58,000 bases of DNA from Mesostigma viride (GCA_009746045.1 RPFO01000003.1:814767-872766); one strand, 5' to 3'. Counted from the stretch's first letter, positions 20,100-31,365 are shown. The notes: generated by a model from the sequence alone, not told the origin. Numbers and translations: made by a program.

Positions 20100-20400
20100 T
20101 TGAGGAATTCGAGGCCATGAGCCTCAAATTATAACCGTGTAGTTCCCTCATGCACGCGTGCTGCTGGCATGCAGCAGCTCAGAGACCGACTTGATCTCGA
20201 GGGTCAGAGCGAGTGACCCATGGAGTGCCCGGACTAAGTCCTAGTTGCACTGGCGACAGTGCCTGTCTCTTGTGCTGACCTGTACAACGGTGGGCTTGGT
20301 ATTTCGCCGCATCTGGGAGGACTTCGCGGCCGAAGTAGCCTAGACAAACCCGGGGCTCCCAGGCAGGTCAGCAAAAACGTCGCCTGGCTGCATGCATTTA
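20100..20400. other. Intron segment of unknown origin
   Basis: A moderately GC-rich 300-base stretch with several short inverted repeats (for example GCTGCTGGCATGCAGCAGC at about 20160) stands out from the AT-richer flanks. It might be a SINE or fragment of a structured RNA, but I find no A/B box or tRNA fold to support that. Confidence 0.25.
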
Positions 20401-20459
20401 ATATTGTTGCCTAGCTATTCTTTCTTGATAGGGTTGTTCCTACCTAGTTCTTCCTTTAT

Positions 20460-21260
20460 GCTCCCGATATCTTATACCTAGATTATCATTTCACTGAGTA
20501 TTTAGTTGTATATGTCTGTGCAACCCGTAATGGCACCTGACAATTGGTGCCTGGGCCCACTAGGGTCTTAAGTAGTAGAAATGTGCCCTTGCCCTTTGCC
20601 ATAGGTTTCCCATGTGCATTCTGGTCATGTCTTAAGTCTGACGTGCTTGATATGATTGGTAATTTTCTGTCAATCACAAGTTTCTCGATGCATTGGGGTT
20701 GAACATGCCAGCATGTTGCTGAGTGGGAGTATTCTCTTACCCACTTACCCACCCACCCATCCACCCACCCACCCACCCACCCACCCACCCACCCACCCAC
20801 CCACCCACCCACCCACCCACCCACCCACCCACCCACCCACCCACCCACCCACCCACCCACCCACCCACCCACCCACCCACCCACCCACCCACCCACCCAC
20901 CCACCCACCCACCCACCCACCCACCCACCCACCCTCCTCCCACCCACCCACCCACCCACCCACCCACCCACCCACCCACCCACCCACCCACCCACCCACC
21001 CACCCACCCACCCACCCACCCACCCACCCACCCACCCACCCACCCACCCACCCCACCCACCCACCCACCCACCCACCCACCCACCCACCCACCCACCCAC
21101 CCACCCACCCACGCGTGCTTGGGGACAAATGGCGACATGCAATGTTGCTTTCTTAAGTCACTAATTCAAGTGCAACACGCATGGCACCTGACCCAGTCTA
21201 CAAATGTTTCAGTACATACAGGTGGCTTGCTTCCAAGTGCAGCTGGGGTGTAACCTAACT
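20460..21260 (+). repeat. Intron module repeat R7, copy 2 (contains CCCA array)
   Basis: Same block order as 31800-32790: GCTCCCGATATCTTATACCT ... CTGTGCAACCCGTAATGG ... GCTGAGTGGGAG ... CCCA array ... GCTTGGGGACAAATGGCGAC. It ends about 210 bases before ankyrin exon 7. Confidence 0.75.
20740..21112. repeat. (CCCA)n microsatellite
   Basis: About 370 bases of CCCA/ACCC tetranucleotide with a few interruptions (20934-20940, 21052). It is open in several frames only because of repetition. The G-rich strand could form quadruplexes. Confidence 0.95.
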
Positions 21261-21471
21261 AGTGCTTAATTAGGAAACTCTGGGTTGTCTCTAAATCCAT
21301 CAACATTGCTTCATCATTCTGCTCTAGTGTGCACTTTTATTATTGTGAGTCAGTCTGGGACAAAAGCGTTTTATAAACTGACGTTCCACGTGGTCGCTTA
21401 GAGTTGTTGATACGCCTACACTGTGCTGTGATGGTGCTTGCTGTGGTATGCATGCCTCTTGTGTGAGACAG

Positions 21472-21570
21472 GTCGACAATGTCCTGCATTGCGCTGCTGA
21501 AGGAGGCAACCTGGAGTTGGTCAAGTATCTCGTGGAGGACAAGAGGATGGATGTGGGCTGCTATGGCAGA
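21472..21570 (+). CDS. Ankyrin exon 7
   Basis: This 33-codon repeat (VLHCAAEGGNLELVKYLVED ...) lies between GTGTGAGACAG and GTAAGT. It and its flanks are very similar to exon 8, so the two modules are recent duplicates. The finger reads DVGCYGR instead of NAKD. Confidence 0.85.
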
Positions 21571-22268
21571 GTAAGTCTGTGGTCCTAAGAAGGACGATGC
21601 CAGGATTTCTCGCTTTCAGGACATCCCTCGGCATTGCTTGGCATTATTGTTGACGGTCTCACCTGTGCATGGTACGAGCAAATTATGTTTGATGCATGCA
21701 AGGTCTTACCATCTACACATTTACTTGTCATTTTGCATGGGGCCATGATGATGGGATGCAAAGGATTCAGCTGCATACTTATGGCCTTGTATGCTTGTAA
21801 CTTCTATAATAATGGGAAAGTTTACCAATGCAACAACTGGGAGCATCGGCCGCTATCTGCAAAATACTTGAAAGCAATTTGCCTTCGGTCTGCCAGCGGT
21901 GCTTGTGCGTTAAGAGTTCAGTGATTTACTAAGTGATTCTCTATGATGGTGTGAAAGGGAAGCCGCTGCACAGTCGCTAGTTCAAGAGAGCTTGATCCTG
22001 TGGTGACTTAGGGCCACCTACTACTATAAAGTAGTAGACTTGAACCCCTCAACCGTCCTCGTGCCGATTTTCGACCACGAGTTTTTCTTGTGATTCGAAA
22101 TCGGCACGAGTTTGTGCGCCCTGTATGGATTTGGCGGGAAGGTTTTGGCGGGAACCAACTAGACCACCGAAAAGCTCTAGATTCACTCTCTCCGTAGGAC
22201 ACTTGTCTGACCGTATCTGACCACCAGACCAGGGTGAAAACCCTGGTCAAAGTCAATAGGGTACCCTG
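21571..22268. other. Intron 7, module tail
   Basis: The first about 200 bases match the intron after exon 8 (landmarks CCTAAGAAGGA and GTACGARCAAATTATGTT). From about 22010, GC-richer sequence with TTTGGCGGGAA repeats begins and may be the 5' flank of the piggyBac relic. No gene is seen. Confidence 0.4.
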
Positions 22269-22298
22269 GTGAATTCAGGTTTTGGCGGTAAAAACAAA

Positions 22299-23400
22299 AT
22301 GACAAAAACGTACGAAAATGACGAAGGGGGGTGCACGGACGTAGACATGGCGGACGAAATCCATGCAGGTATACGCACTTTTAAGCTAAAGAAGAGCATT
22401 TTCATCGCAGTGCCTGTGGAAAAGTTCGTGCCAGACTGGCCGATAGAGCAGTATGGGGAAAAACACAGCCAGGTACGTTTGCCGGGCAAGGTAGTGACAG
22501 TGAAGCCGTCCGGAGATGCATGGTGCATGGTGCTATTTTCCGGACGACAAGCTGACGTACCCATGCACCCGTGAGCAGATTTTCGTATATTCGTGCAGCT
22601 CAGATGATTGTGAAGCTCTGGTAAAAGAATGCGCAGCCAGGAAGGTCCTTACAGCAGATTGCAGTGACGATGATAGCGAGCAGGGCCAGGATAGCGATGC
22701 TGACGCCGGCAAGGACGACAAGGACAAATCTGAGGAAATCGAGCTGCCCATGCCGGTCAAGCGACGCAAGTGGGTGCGGCGTGCTGACGGCAACTGAAAG
22801 TAGAACCCAGCCATCAGCCACGCCCCGAAAAGGCGCCGTGAGATCTAGGCGACGGCCCGCGAGAGCGTTGATTCGGTCGCTCTAGCTTACGATGACGACT
22901 GTGTTTACGTGCAAGTCGCGGAGGGTCCATTGCCAAGCCGTGATGCTGAGCTCGACGATTCAGATTTTCCTGACGACCCGCCTGCCACCAAGGAGCCAGC
23001 CGACATTGTCTGGAAATACATGGTTTCGGCAAGCCAGATGCGCTTCCTTTTCCCGAGACTCTGGTGCTGCCGCGCCTGACAGGTACTGCCTGCTATCAAA
23101 ACCTTTCCTCTTACCAGCTCAACTTCTCGCCACTGGGGCTGTTCTCCCTCTTGTCCCAATGTGATGTCATGGCCAAGATTGTCAAGGAGGCCAACGACTG
23201 CGCTGCATGAGCTCAAGGGGGCTGGCAAGCCCGGCGCGCTTGAGTGGCAACCGGTGACCATGCGTTAGCTGGGTCAATCTCTGGGCGTTGTCATCAGCAT
23301 GGCCCTGGGCAGGTTCCCTTCGACGGAGGACTTCTTTTCTAGTGAGGGGATGGGTGTGGGAAAGCCCGTCTCTTTCCAAGATGTGATGCCATAGAAGGTA
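22299..23400 (+). pseudogene. piggyBac-like transposase (decayed, partial)
   Basis: The N-terminal part starts at ATG 22299. A one-base shift near 22530 separates GDAWCMV from YFPDDKLTYPCTREQI, a small barrel-like chromatin-reader-type segment. An acidic region follows and the frame stops at about 22797. Further on, FSPLGLFSLLSQCDVMAKIV, then EWQPVTM and LGRFPSTEDFF match the start of the piggyBac DDE transposase domain (plelF...e...lv..tN.ya...W.pvt..El..flgl...MG....ps...yws). In-frame stops and a frameshift lie between. The catalytic Asp region is missing; the copy ends at the minisatellite from 23405. Confidence 0.65.
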
Positions 23401-23404
23401 GGGG

Positions 23405-23925
23405 TTGCATGGCCCACTGACCAACCACACATTCCACCCACTGACCAAGCACATGTTCCACCCACTGACCAAGCACACATTCCACACACTGACCAAGCAC
23501 ACGTTCCACCCACTGACCAAGCGCACGTTCCTGGGCATACTGACCAAGCCCACGTTCCACCCACTGACCAAGCACACGTTCCATGCACCCACTGACCAAG
23601 CACACGTTCCACCCACTGACCAAGCACACGTTCCACCCACTGACCAAGCACACGTTCCACCCACTGACCGAGCACACGTTCCACCCACTGACCAAGCACA
23701 CGTTCCACCCACTGACCAAGCACACGTTCCAACCACTGACCAAGCACACGTGCCACCCACTGACCAAGCACACATCCACCCACTGACCAAGCACATGTTC
23801 CACCCACTGACCAAGCACGGGTTCCCCATGCTGACCAAGCACACGTTCCACCCTCTGACCAAGCACACATCCACCCACTGACCAAGTACCCATTCCAACC
23901 ACTGACCCAGCAACCACCCGTGACC
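23405..23925. repeat. 24-bp minisatellite
   Basis: About 20 copies of a 24-base unit containing CCCACTGACCAAGCACAC. Because 24 is a multiple of three, frames stay open on both strands (for example HPLTKHTF). I regard these as artefacts of the repeat. It truncates the piggyBac relic and abuts the next element. Confidence 0.92.
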
Positions 23926-23941
23926 ATGATCTGATGAATTA

Positions 23942-24355
23942 AATCGGATTTCTTTGAAAAGAGTTTCTCGAAGTGAGGCGGGGAATAAGGCCGCTCACGG
24001 AAGCCGCCTGGATGGTCGGCTGAACCGGGCGGGTTTGGCAGATGTAACCGGATTTGGCTAATGGCTGGCGACCTGGAATTGTTAGTAGGGGCAGTGGCCC
24101 TATTGTACTACAATCTCGAAACAATCTTATGCTTAAAGTTTGACAGGGCCGGGTTTGTTGAACCGGTATGTCGAATGATAATTAGAACCTTTCGGAAAGG
24201 GTATTTAATTGGTTGTTGTTTTTGTGGTACGGTAGGTGTCGCTACATTCTCAGGTTGACATGTTAAGTTAAGCTCGGTTGCTGATGTCAGCCCCGTGCTA
24301 GTGCAGTTTGACTACTTTGGCGGCGTAGTGACATTGTTGTGGTCTTTTTTCTTGT
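23942..24355 (+). repeat. R3 A1 repeat
   Basis: It begins AATCGGATTTCTTTGAAAAG and ends GGTCTTTTTTCTTGT. Differences from A2 are single bases (for example near 24207). Confidence 0.93.
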
Positions 24356-25240
24356 AAACGTTGGCTGAGCGCCGACGGCTGAGGCTATGGCGGTACAAGA
24401 AGTGCCTCACCAGCCTTGCGCTCAGCATGGGTGCGGGGCTAAAATTTGTTAACCAAATTTCCGGCATCCATGATCCCTGGCTGCTTAAGGCGGTTGGGAT
24501 TCATGGCTGCCACTGGCCCGGAATTAATGTCCGGGTGATCGGGGTTTAAATGCGAAGCGGGGGCTGATGCATTATTTAATTAATGGCTGGTTTGTTTGAA
24601 AGAAACGGCCAGCTGGCCGGGTTGGACAAGGGCTAGCTTGCTTGATGGTTCCGTACCTGGGGATGCTTGCGCCTCGGGTTGGGCTGTCGGCAGGCTGGCC
24701 TGCCTTTGAGTTGTCTCGTACCTGGAAATGCTTGCATTCCGGGTTGGGCTTGGCTTGAGGGCCGTCGCGGCTCGGGGGGGTAAAAAATTTAAGTCACCGT
24801 TGTGGGACACGGAGCCTGGCGCAGGAGGCAAGGGCTGAAAATCAACTTGATTTCGTATTCAGTGGTATTTCCATTTTTTGTACGGAAGGAGTGTTTATGT
24901 GCTCGGCACTAAGTTGGTTGCTCTTCAAAAAAGTTGTAAACTGGGCGTCGGCTGGAATCAGCGGTGCCAGTCAGCAGCTTTTGCTTTGACTTTGTGTTCC
25001 GCGACAGCACCCCTTAGCGGACCAGAGAAGAGGTCGGCAACGAGGTCAGCGGGGGCCCCCGAGTGGGGTCAAAAATGCGAGCTGTGTCGATCGACAGTGC
25101 ATGAATTTTTGTGCATTCACAGTCGCTGGGAATTAAATCTGTTTTCTGGCAACGGAGAGCGCCCATCGCGACAGGACAGCTTTTGACGGGAAAGGAAATG
25201 GTGCTTCTTTAGCGGACCGGAGGGCCAGGAAGGGGAGGTT
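24356..25240 (+). other. R3 body, non-coding
   Basis: There is no recognisable protein. Frames at 24580-24831 (minus) and 24878-25186 (plus) have no family features. The segment CGTACCTGG...GCTTGC...GGGTTGGGCT occurs twice (about 24651-24690 and 24717-24750). Confidence 0.6.
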
Positions 25241-25364
25241 GGGTAATCGCGAGCCATGCCTATGGAGTTCTTAATAGCGGTTCTGTAACCGCTACCTGTC
25301 TATATGCATCTACTTATTGTTTTAACAAAGATGCTGGTGACTATGGTGAGCAAACGGGTGTATG
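25241..25364 (+). repeat. R3 B1 repeat
   Basis: It includes a hairpin-capable AGCGGTTCTGTAACCGCT and ATTGTTTTAACAAAGATGCTGG, the B-type 3' end. It runs directly into A2. Confidence 0.9.
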
Positions 25365-25778
25365 AATCGGATTTCTTTGAAAAGAGTTTCTCGAAGTGAG
25401 GCGGGGAATAAGGCCGCTCACGGAAGCCGCCTGGATGGTCGGCTGAACCGGGCGGGTTTGGCAGATGTAACCGGATTTGGCTAATGGCTGGCGACCTGGA
25501 ATTGTTAGTAGGGGCAGTGGCCCTATTGTACTACAATCTCGAAACAATCTTATGCTTAAAGTTTGACAGGGCCGGGTTTGTTGAACCGGTATGTCGAATG
25601 ATAATTAGAACCTTTCGGAAAGGGTATTTGATTGGTTGTTGTTTTTGTGGTACGGTAGGTGTCGCTACATTCTCAGGTTGACATGTTAAGTTAAGCTCGG
25701 TTGCTGATGTCAGCCCCGTGCTAGTGCAGTTTGACTACTTTGGCGGCGTAGTGACATTGTTGTGGTCTTTTTTCTTGT
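25365..25778 (+). repeat. R3 A2 repeat
   Basis: Second copy of the 414-bp A repeat. It is followed by the linker CCCACCCACCCACCC that is absent after A1. Confidence 0.93.
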
Positions 25779-25815
25779 CCCACCCACCCACCCTCTTTGG
25801 TGGCCTGGTCTGCGC

Positions 25816-25939
25816 GGGTAATCGCGAGCCATGCCTATGGAGTTCTTAATAGCGGTTCTGTAACCGCTACCTGTCTATATGCATCTACTTATTGTTTTAA
25901 CAAAGATGCTGGTGACTATGGTGAGCAAACGGGTGTATG
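25816..25939 (+). repeat. R3 B2 repeat
   Basis: Second copy of B, forming the 3' end of the element at GGGTGTATG. Confidence 0.9.
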
Positions 25940-27094
25940 AATGTCTTATTATTGAATCCAAGCACATGTTCACCATGTATAAAACCGCGTGCCAACTGTT
26001 GCGGTCGTCTAGGATACGGTCCATGATAGTCCACCGGTTGTCTAGGTGCTGCCAAGTTGCCCTAGCCCCTAAACTGCACTCTCCCACCCAACCACATAGC
26101 CAACCCATAGACAACAACCCAACCACCCAAACAAATGCCCATGGCCCATCTTCCATGATCAATAGTAAGTAAGTACGATCAATAGAGAGGACGATCAATC
26201 GAGAGAATAAGACTGTGATAACCACTTAGTAGGGGCTTGGCCCCTACCAGGCCTACTTGGTAGGGGGTTACAATTATTGTGGCATATATTTGTGCCATAT
26301 ATGGATGAATAAATATAATTATGTATCTTCTTGATAATCATGCATGTTTCATGCTTACATCTCATTTGCATGTTCAAAACTTCACTAGGATGCTTATTTT
26401 AGCCCCCCCAAAACTCGTGACTCAAAATAGTCACGCGTTCTTTTTAGCACCAGCTGATGGGTCCCTGGGGCAGTTACATTTTTCAGTGTTTGTATCCCAT
26501 CCTAACAAGCAAATCTATCTACAAAACCAACCCCAGGGTCAACTTATCGAGGAAAGGGGTCTATTGTCCATTATAAGGGTGTCACCGCGCACACTCACCG
26601 TACCCCCCTGAGGGGGGGGGCTATTTATAGAGCAGGGGGCCTAGCACTGGGACCACCCACTATACCCCCAGGTGGGCCCTAATATGGTTATGCTTGGTTC
26701 CTATTATGGTCTAAAAAAAATAATTAGGCTGTTTGAAATATAATAAATACTAGGCTTGTTTCAAATGGGGGCACCAGTGGCGTACTGTGCAACTCGTGAC
26801 TCATTCTAGGCACGCGTAGAAGACAGTTGAGGGGTTAAATGATGAGTATTTAGAGAGACATGGCGATTGTTGCCAGCCTAAGTGTGAGTGGAGAGTTGGC
26901 ACACGTCCTGACAAAGATCTCGGAAAGGCCCAGATTTTCTACTAAAGCTGAGATCGGGGTTCGAGATGTTTCTACATGCGATCAGGCATGGAAAACACAG
27001 CTATTGGCATTTTGTCTTGGTGGCTATATATAGCTGTTAAATATCGCTTGCATTGATACAACATACATCACTCTCCTAGCTCAGCTCCTAGCTC
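25940..27094. other. Intron 7 stretch, no gene
   Basis: A hairpin with stem CCCCTACCA/TGGTAGGGG lies at 26241-26267. The phrase AACTCGTGACTCA...CACGCGT occurs twice (about 26413 and 26790). A TATATATA string at 27024-27031 precedes the frame at 27095. Nothing else is recognisable. Confidence 0.4.
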
Positions 27095-27325
27095 ATGGCG
27101 GTGTATTTGATCTTCACACCTGAGGCACTGGTGACAAAGGCCACGCACGTGGGCAATGTACCTGATGCTGGGAATTTCACCGTACCTTTCTTGCCGTCCG
27201 GTCCATTGGACTGTGCCTTCCTACCAAGACAAACATTTATCTTGCAATATCTTGGTGTGCTAGGTCTGAAAGCCCTTGTCAAACAGTCAGAATATGATGC
27301 AAACAACATCATCAGCCTGGCTTGA
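27095..27325 (+). CDS. Hypothetical small ORF
   Basis: A 76-codon frame starts at ATG 27095, about 65 bases after a TATATATA string. The product (MAVYLIFTPEALVTKATHVG ...) matches no family I recognise. The opposite strand is also open here (27088-27531), so coding status is uncertain. It may be part of an unrecognised mobile element in this intron. Confidence 0.25.
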   Translation: MAVYLIFTPEALVTKATHVGNVPDAGNFTVPFLPSGPLDCAFLPRQTFILQYLGVLGLKALVKQSEYDANNIISLA

Positions 27326-27370
27326 AGCAAAAGCGCGCTGGGGCCAAGCCGCAGTCCTGTGCAACCAGAC

Positions 27371-28189
27371 ATGTCCCCACTCCCCCGCCATGGCATGTTG
27401 GCGGGATTTACTAATAATACAATACTGCATGTCCCCTTCACCCAAAATCGAACATCACCATCAGAACTCCAACTGCATGGCAGCCCCGTCTTGCCAGTAT
27501 GCATAAAAAACGGCGGATGCTGCACGTACATATATCGTTCCCCGCTTACAAGGCAGTTTCCAGAGGCATCTCATGAAGGTATTACGCCCCGGACTGTCTC
27601 CAGCTTCCCCTATCGCTATCAGCAGCCCCACCGAACCCTAAGGCGTCTCTGGGTTTCCCGATCCTCAGCGCAGTGGCGAGGTCGCCGACCCAGACCATTG
27701 CATCACGCCCACCGTGCATGCTTATATGCCGACTCTGGTAATGATAGGCATCATGCACACATGACGCCCCCACACGCAGACAAGCAGTCATGGTTGGAAA
27801 CACTTTTTTTAAAAGCTTGCTTGAGCAGAAGTTATCCGAAATTGTGTGCTACTACTATGACTTTCCCACATCTCCCCGACAAGAGCCAGAGGGGTGCTTT
27901 CGACCATGCAAGGAACACCTCTCCATCCATGGGCGCCTGCGGTGTGCCATGGTTCTTGATTCAGTTCACCAGCCCGCCCTGCCCGCATACAGCTATTGCC
28001 CTTCGACCTATCAGCCTCTGCCAAGCAACGTTTACCCACCAAACAATGCCCCCCAGAGGTTGTCAAGTAGTAGACCAGCTATACATACGTTCCACTTGCA
28101 TGCGCTCAAAGCCCAAAGGCAGTCGTACCCATGACTGTGACCAAGGTCAGAGTTTGAACATACCCCGACTTGGACCAGCTCTGCATTGA
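27371..28189 (+). CDS. Hypothetical ORF of unknown origin
   Basis: A 272-codon frame from ATG 27371 is the longest unexplained frame in the intron. The first part (HGMLAGFTNNTILHVPFTQN ...) looks protein-like. The rest is His, Pro and Arg rich and may be non-coding. No signal, domain or repeat is recognised. Confidence 0.25.
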   Translation: MSPLPRHGMLAGFTNNTILHVPFTQNRTSPSELQLHGSPVLPVCIKNGGCCTYIYRSPLTRQFPEASHEGITPRTVSSFPYRYQQPHRTLRRLWVSRSSAQWRGRRPRPLHHAHRACLYADSGNDRHHAHMTPPHADKQSWLETLFLKACLSRSYPKLCATTMTFPHLPDKSQRGAFDHARNTSPSMGACGVPWFLIQFTSPPCPHTAIALRPISLCQATFTHQTMPPRGCQVVDQLYIRSTCMRSKPKGSRTHDCDQGQSLNIPRLGPALH

Positions 28190-28790
28190 AGTTGCAGCCA
28201 AAACTTCGAAAACAACAGGCCAGCTGCCAACGGCCGTGAAGCGGCTCATACATAATAGCGTTCTAGGCACCTTCCACAGTTGGATATGCCAATAGCATCA
28301 TCTAACATTGGGTGCAGCTGCCATAGAGGCCAGCCGACCATGCCAACAGTTGCTGTCAGTTTGCAATTCTTGAAGAGGGCGTCCGCACGCCACAGCACAC
28401 CTCGACATAAATTCTGCACTTTGCACTTTGCATGGTTCCGTTCACTACTGTCCAGGCTGTGTGTGAACCTTAGGCGCCGTGCCAGTGGGTACAGGTTCAG
28501 GTCCAGAATAACAACTTACGGTACCACCAAGAATCGGCTCAGTACCTACGTGACTGGTGCCATTACCTATCACTGCACCTATCAACAGGCCAGTCCCCTT
28601 TGAGACCATATCGCAGGTAAGTATCAAATGAGCAATAGCTCAAGAACAAGGGGGCACCTTCCGGGACTGTCATGGCAAGGCCCGGGCAACAGCCAGTCGC
28701 ACAAACGCTGCATCATTGGGAGAAAACCACTCCCCAGTTGCTGATCAGATGCGCATGAATGCCGGAATCGGGACTGCGGCGACATCTGTC
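28190..28790. other. Intron 7 stretch, no gene
   Basis: Only short unassigned frames are present. GGTAC-rich phrases (about 28490-28570) weakly resemble the insertion at 53198-53788. Confidence 0.3.
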
Positions 28791-29290
28791 ATCAGGCAGA
28801 TGTAAGAGAATAAACTCCAGCAAGAGCTTTGTCACCTGTATTGACTTGCCTGAAGGGCTGACTACCTTTGAGATGGTGCTCGTTATACTCGATGGATAAC
28901 TGCTGTTGGCGGGTGGTTTGCCGCCCAGATGGAGATGTGGTGGGCACGGTGCATGGTTGACTACAGTAGATAGGTTAGGAATTCTGGCAGCCAAGGGCCC
29001 ACACAAAGCGTTTGTGGCAGCTACCCAAAGCGCGCGAGATATCATGGACTCTGACCAGGTTGAGGCACAGGCACCAAGCAACGCGGGCAAAGTAGGGGTT
29101 GGGATGTATAAGGGGCTGAGCAACAGACAAGGGAAGACCACTGGGATTTACGTGAGCAACTTCTGAAGCCGGATGCCATCATCAAAACTCAAAGTCCAAG
29201 GGAGACAAGAGGAAGAAGAGTTGGCAGTGGCGGAAAATTTCGTGGCACAAATGCTTGGCAGGGGTTGACGTCGAGGCACAAATGACCAAA
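28790..29290 (+). pseudogene. gag-like relic of a PAT-like element
   Basis: Frames here read KLQQELCH...CPEGLTTFEMVL, GILAAKGPHKAFVAATQSAR and IMDSDQVEAQ. They parallel ELSTCSGLPEVLAAFEAVL, EILAAADPNEALVAALQSAQ and LADSDEEEAQ in ORF1 of the element at 15460-16513. Several stops and shifts make it non-functional. The block at 28800-28920 is also close to 50030-50165. Confidence 0.6.
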
Positions 29291-31363
29291 GTACTTACTC
29301 TGCCTACACAAGCACAATTAAGCATGGGAGGATGCTCCCTTCAAAGGGGCTTGAGAAATTGAAATGACAATGGAGGGGGGAAGGAGCTGAATCATCGCTA
29401 TCGCTGGTGTTCTTACCAATGACTCCCTGGTATGTGGTCCACGGATGTGGGTGTGCCCACTGTGCTGGGAGCAGGAGGGTGTGGTGTGGCCTGTGCTGAG
29501 GGTGTTAGCTCTGGGATGTTTGCATGCTGATGTGGTGGAGGAGGCCATATACAGATGGTGCTTATGCTATTGATGCCATGGATGGTAATTGGCTCGTGGA
29601 CTATCTCAGAAGTGTGCGGAAATGGGCTGTGCTATGAAATGCCGGGGGCAATCCAGCCAGCCTGGGTGTTGGGTAGGATGGAGGAGAGCACGTGGGAGGG
29701 AGATTAGACTATCTCACAGGTGGCGGGAAAGTGTCTGTGCTATGGACATTGAACCCGAAGGTGTCCACTCTATGGACTGAACCTGGAGGAGAGCCTGAGG
29801 GACATTTGCCTCGAGAACCCTGATGCCCCAAGGTGCTTGTTCCTATTGACAGCCTGCATGGGGAGAGCATGGACGCACATGCAAGGTGATAAATAGCCCA
29901 ATGATGAGGGCCATCGAGAGGGGTATGCGCCCGACCGTGTTCCTTTTGGGGACAAGGCAATCATGGCCAGCAAGGATTGGGAGGACCTGCTAGGCCAGTA
30001 GAGTGGTTCACCAGTGGGATAGCGTGTTGCACGGAGCCAACGGTCAAGCAGCTTGAGCACCCCAGGAAGGTTTGTTGTATTTGCTTTGAGCCTTGGTTTC
30101 TAGTGCTTACTATGAGCTACGTGACCAGCCTTTCTGCTATAGAGGCTGCAACCGGCAACATGGTTGCAAAGAAGGCCATATGGAGTTTTATAAAGCAGTT
30201 TGCGCCTTTGCTGCGCTGTCCTTCTGCTGAATGTTGTTACACAGTGCGGGCTGACCCACCAGCCATAGGCAGTAGCACTGGCATTCACCGTACTGAGAAT
30301 GGTGGCCGTTCCAACTGCCAAGACAACTTATCAACCCCTCAAATCGGCAGAGATGCTGCCAATAAATTGGCTGTTCATAAGTTAACTTTCTTGTAAACCA
30401 CCCCACAACCAAACTACAAATATCCAAGGGCTGTCCTTGGGGTTCAAGCATGTCCATGACTTCAGCCTGTCGGGGTGGGCCATCAAAGCCCATATATCTG
30501 CAGGGTAGCCAAAGTCATGATCATTATCAAAGTCAGGGACCGTGTCAAGACGCTTGCTTTCATTCTTGGTAGATTGTGCATTTTGAATTATAGAATGAAT
30601 GAGGCGTAGACACCTGCCACTTGAGCGATGATAAACAGTTAGCTGGTGAACAGTTTGAGCCATCAAGGTCATCATTTGGGTGGGTATACCAGCAGTTACG
30701 CCCTGACAGTGCTTATTACAAGGGAACCGTTGGTCAAACGCAACCAAGGTGGTAGGGGTGGGCATACTACCTACTAACATGGCAACCAACCACGCCATGC
30801 AACAGATTCCCCCTTAAATAATGGGAAAACATAGCTGCATCATCAGTCACTGCCCTTATATGGCACCTTTGTGCAGGTGGCACCGTGTCCATGCACGTAG
30901 GTAATTGTGGTACGGATACCCTGTTCAGGCCATGCATTCTAGGATGCAACCGCCAATAAACTAGTCTAGTTAAGCCTATTTCAGCTTTCTTTGGCAAGGA
31001 TAGACTAGGCCCAAGCTGCTATTGCTTGCCAGGTGGCCAGCATACCTGGCCAGTGGCACATGCTGACACTGGAAAGTTCTTACATACATACTCACCTTTG
31101 CATGCTTGATGATGCCACATAGACAAGCCAACTGCTCCACACTCATGCAAAGGTGTGGGAAAGTGTGTGTGGGAGAAGTATAACAAACATATAAGGAGGT
31201 ATTCAAACCCATACAGGCTCTGAAAATCAGGACCATTACACTAGGATGAGGCAAGTCAATCGACATGGGAATACATCTAAGAACGGTGTCTTAGGTAGGG
31301 GCCAGGCCATGGGCAAGAAAGAGCATGAATGGGTTAGTTCCTATTTATAGGATTGTTGCTGTC
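29291..31363. other. Intron 7 stretch, no recognisable gene
   Basis: Frames are short and overlapping. This may be further decayed retroelement sequence downstream of the gag relic, but I could not match it to RT, RNase H or recombinase motifs. Confidence 0.35.
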
Positions 31364-31365
31364 TA

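Larger units (their letters stand above)
23942..25939 (+). mobile_element. Non-coding split-direct-repeat element (R3)
   Basis: A1 23942-24355 and A2 25365-25778 (both 414 bp) are almost identical. B1 25241-25364 and B2 25816-25939 (both 124 bp) are almost identical. The order A1-body-B1-A2-linker-B2 copies the coding PAT-like element, but the 885-bp body has no RT, RNase H or recombinase. It is best explained as a non-autonomous element mobilised by a coding relative. Confidence 0.88.

Noticed and set aside
20100-20400. SINE or structured RNA
   Set aside because: No recognisable A/B box, tRNA fold or poly-A tail, and no second copy seen in the window.
20740-21112. Telomere-like or CRISPR-like array
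   Set aside because: It is a simple CCCA tetranucleotide repeat without spacers and unlike plant-type TTTAGGG telomere repeats.
20486-21253. Long frames of repeated HPPT or VGGW units on both strands
   Set aside because: They come only from the CCCA tetranucleotide array, which is open in several frames.
23182-23927. Three long minus-strand frames (CLVSGWN-type repeats) and a + strand HPLTKHTF repeat
   Set aside because: Produced by a 24-bp minisatellite, a multiple of three, so every frame without a stop stays open.
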